A stretch of DNA of 64,000 nt, from assembly GCA_946699065.1 (NCBI GenBank), contig CAMPDV010000080.1, positions 806,001 through 870,000 on the forward strand, read 5' to 3'. The DNA comes from Loxodes magnus. Taxonomy: Eukaryota; Ciliophora; Karyorelictea; Loxodida; Loxodidae. The position numbers and the translations under genes are program-made. Under the pieces are notes generated by a model. It did no database searches. It worked only from the letters and a program-made list of their open reading frames with translations, and had not been told where the DNA came from. Of the stretch, positions 63,990 to 64,000 are shown in pieces; within the stretch, counting starts at the first letter, position 1, and every line of letters starts with the position of its first letter.

Positions 63990-64000
63990 GTAAAGTAAGA
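63990..64000 (+). repeat. First 11 bp of monomer 801 (array continues)
   Basis: The window ends GTAAAGTAAG A, the start of another ordinary unit, so the array runs past the right edge. Confidence 0.95.

Larger units (their letters stand above)
1..64000 (+). repeat. 80-bp AT-rich satellite DNA array, 800 complete units
   Basis: The window is a single tandem array. Units starting with GTAAAGTAAG recur every 80 bases, all in the same orientation. The start phase (position modulo 80) is 1 up to 8,638, then 79, and falls by single steps to 70 from 29,510 onward. The total loss is 11 bases in ten units, which gives exactly 800 units over 1-63,989. I saw no interruption, inversion or unique sequence. 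Every forward frame meets stops within each unit (TAA, TAG and TGA are frequent). Because 80 is not a multiple of 3, every frame is sampled across three units. Satellite arrays of this kind are typical of eukaryotic heterochromatin; that placement is inferred, since no gene is present. Compensating indels inside one unit would escape this count. Confidence 0.98.

Noticed and set aside
1-64000. CRISPR array
   Set aside because: Regular 80-bp spacing is present, but the whole period is repeated. There are no unique spacers and no cas genes.
1-64000. Centromere CENP-B box in the ACGGGAAG variants
   Set aside because: Units ending AAACGGGA share only the CGGGA part and one A of the box. The TTCG half is absent, since the corresponding bases are GTAT or TATT.
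1-64000. Yeast-type replication origin core in ATTTAAGTTTT
   Set aside because: It matches 10 of the 11 positions I remember for the consensus, but such matches are common by chance in DNA this AT-rich, and the organism is unknown.
1-64000. Telomeric repeat array or coding repeat (long repetitive protein)
   Set aside because: An 80-bp unit is not a telomeric short repeat. 80 is not divisible by three, and stops occur in every frame, so no long protein can be encoded.
1-64000. Transposon, terminal repeats, tRNA or rRNA genes
   Set aside because: I saw no sequence outside the monomer family and no inverted units. The only palindromes are short AT words such as AAATTTAAATTT and TTTATAAA.

Overview
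The whole 64 kb window is one uninterrupted head-to-tail satellite DNA array. The monomer is 80 bp. By hand I followed its phase from base 1 to base 63,989 and counted 800 complete units (790 of 80 bp, nine of 79 bp, one of 78 bp), followed by 11 bp of unit 801. No inverted unit, inserted element, RNA gene, CRISPR array or credible protein-coding gene was seen. Both window edges lie inside the array, so its full size is unknown.

A typical monomer is about 22% G+C and strongly strand-biased: roughly 49% A, 29% T, 20% G and 2.5% C on the + strand (hand count of one consensus unit). A homogeneous array of this size with nested higher-order repeats (HORs) suggests nuclear heterochromatin of an AT-rich eukaryote (centromeric, pericentromeric or subtelomeric). 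That is inference from array form only. The window holds no gene that could place the organism, and I do not recognise this monomer as a named satellite family.

Layout. About 1-15.3 kb (domain A) is rich in units with GAGTTTCAG, GAATTTTAAA and a GTTAAAAATT junction. It contains irregular HORs with offsets of 2,240, 2,640, 1,280 and 320 bp. About 15.4-22.6 kb is a mosaic transition zone holding eight of the nine 79-bp units. About 22.6-64 kb (domain C) is built from other variants (AAATTTAAATTT, GTTTTAAAAAG, GCAGCAATAA, AAACGGGAAG). It shows large, nearly identical block duplications: a 2,000-bp (25-unit) tandem duplication at 40.4-44.4 kb, a 720-bp (9-unit) one at 33.3-34.7 kb, and a block of about 7.7 kb repeated at an offset of 12,160 bp (43.8-51.6 kb and 56.0-63.7 kb). 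From 29,510 to the end, 431 units run without a net length change.

The biology visible here is array evolution: in-register unequal exchange, chimeric monomers that mark exchange points, a conserved and a variable half of the monomer, and C/T alternation at the one common CpG. No gene system is present. HOR boundaries were found by eye and could shift by some bases. Isolated mismatches inside the stated blocks may have been missed.
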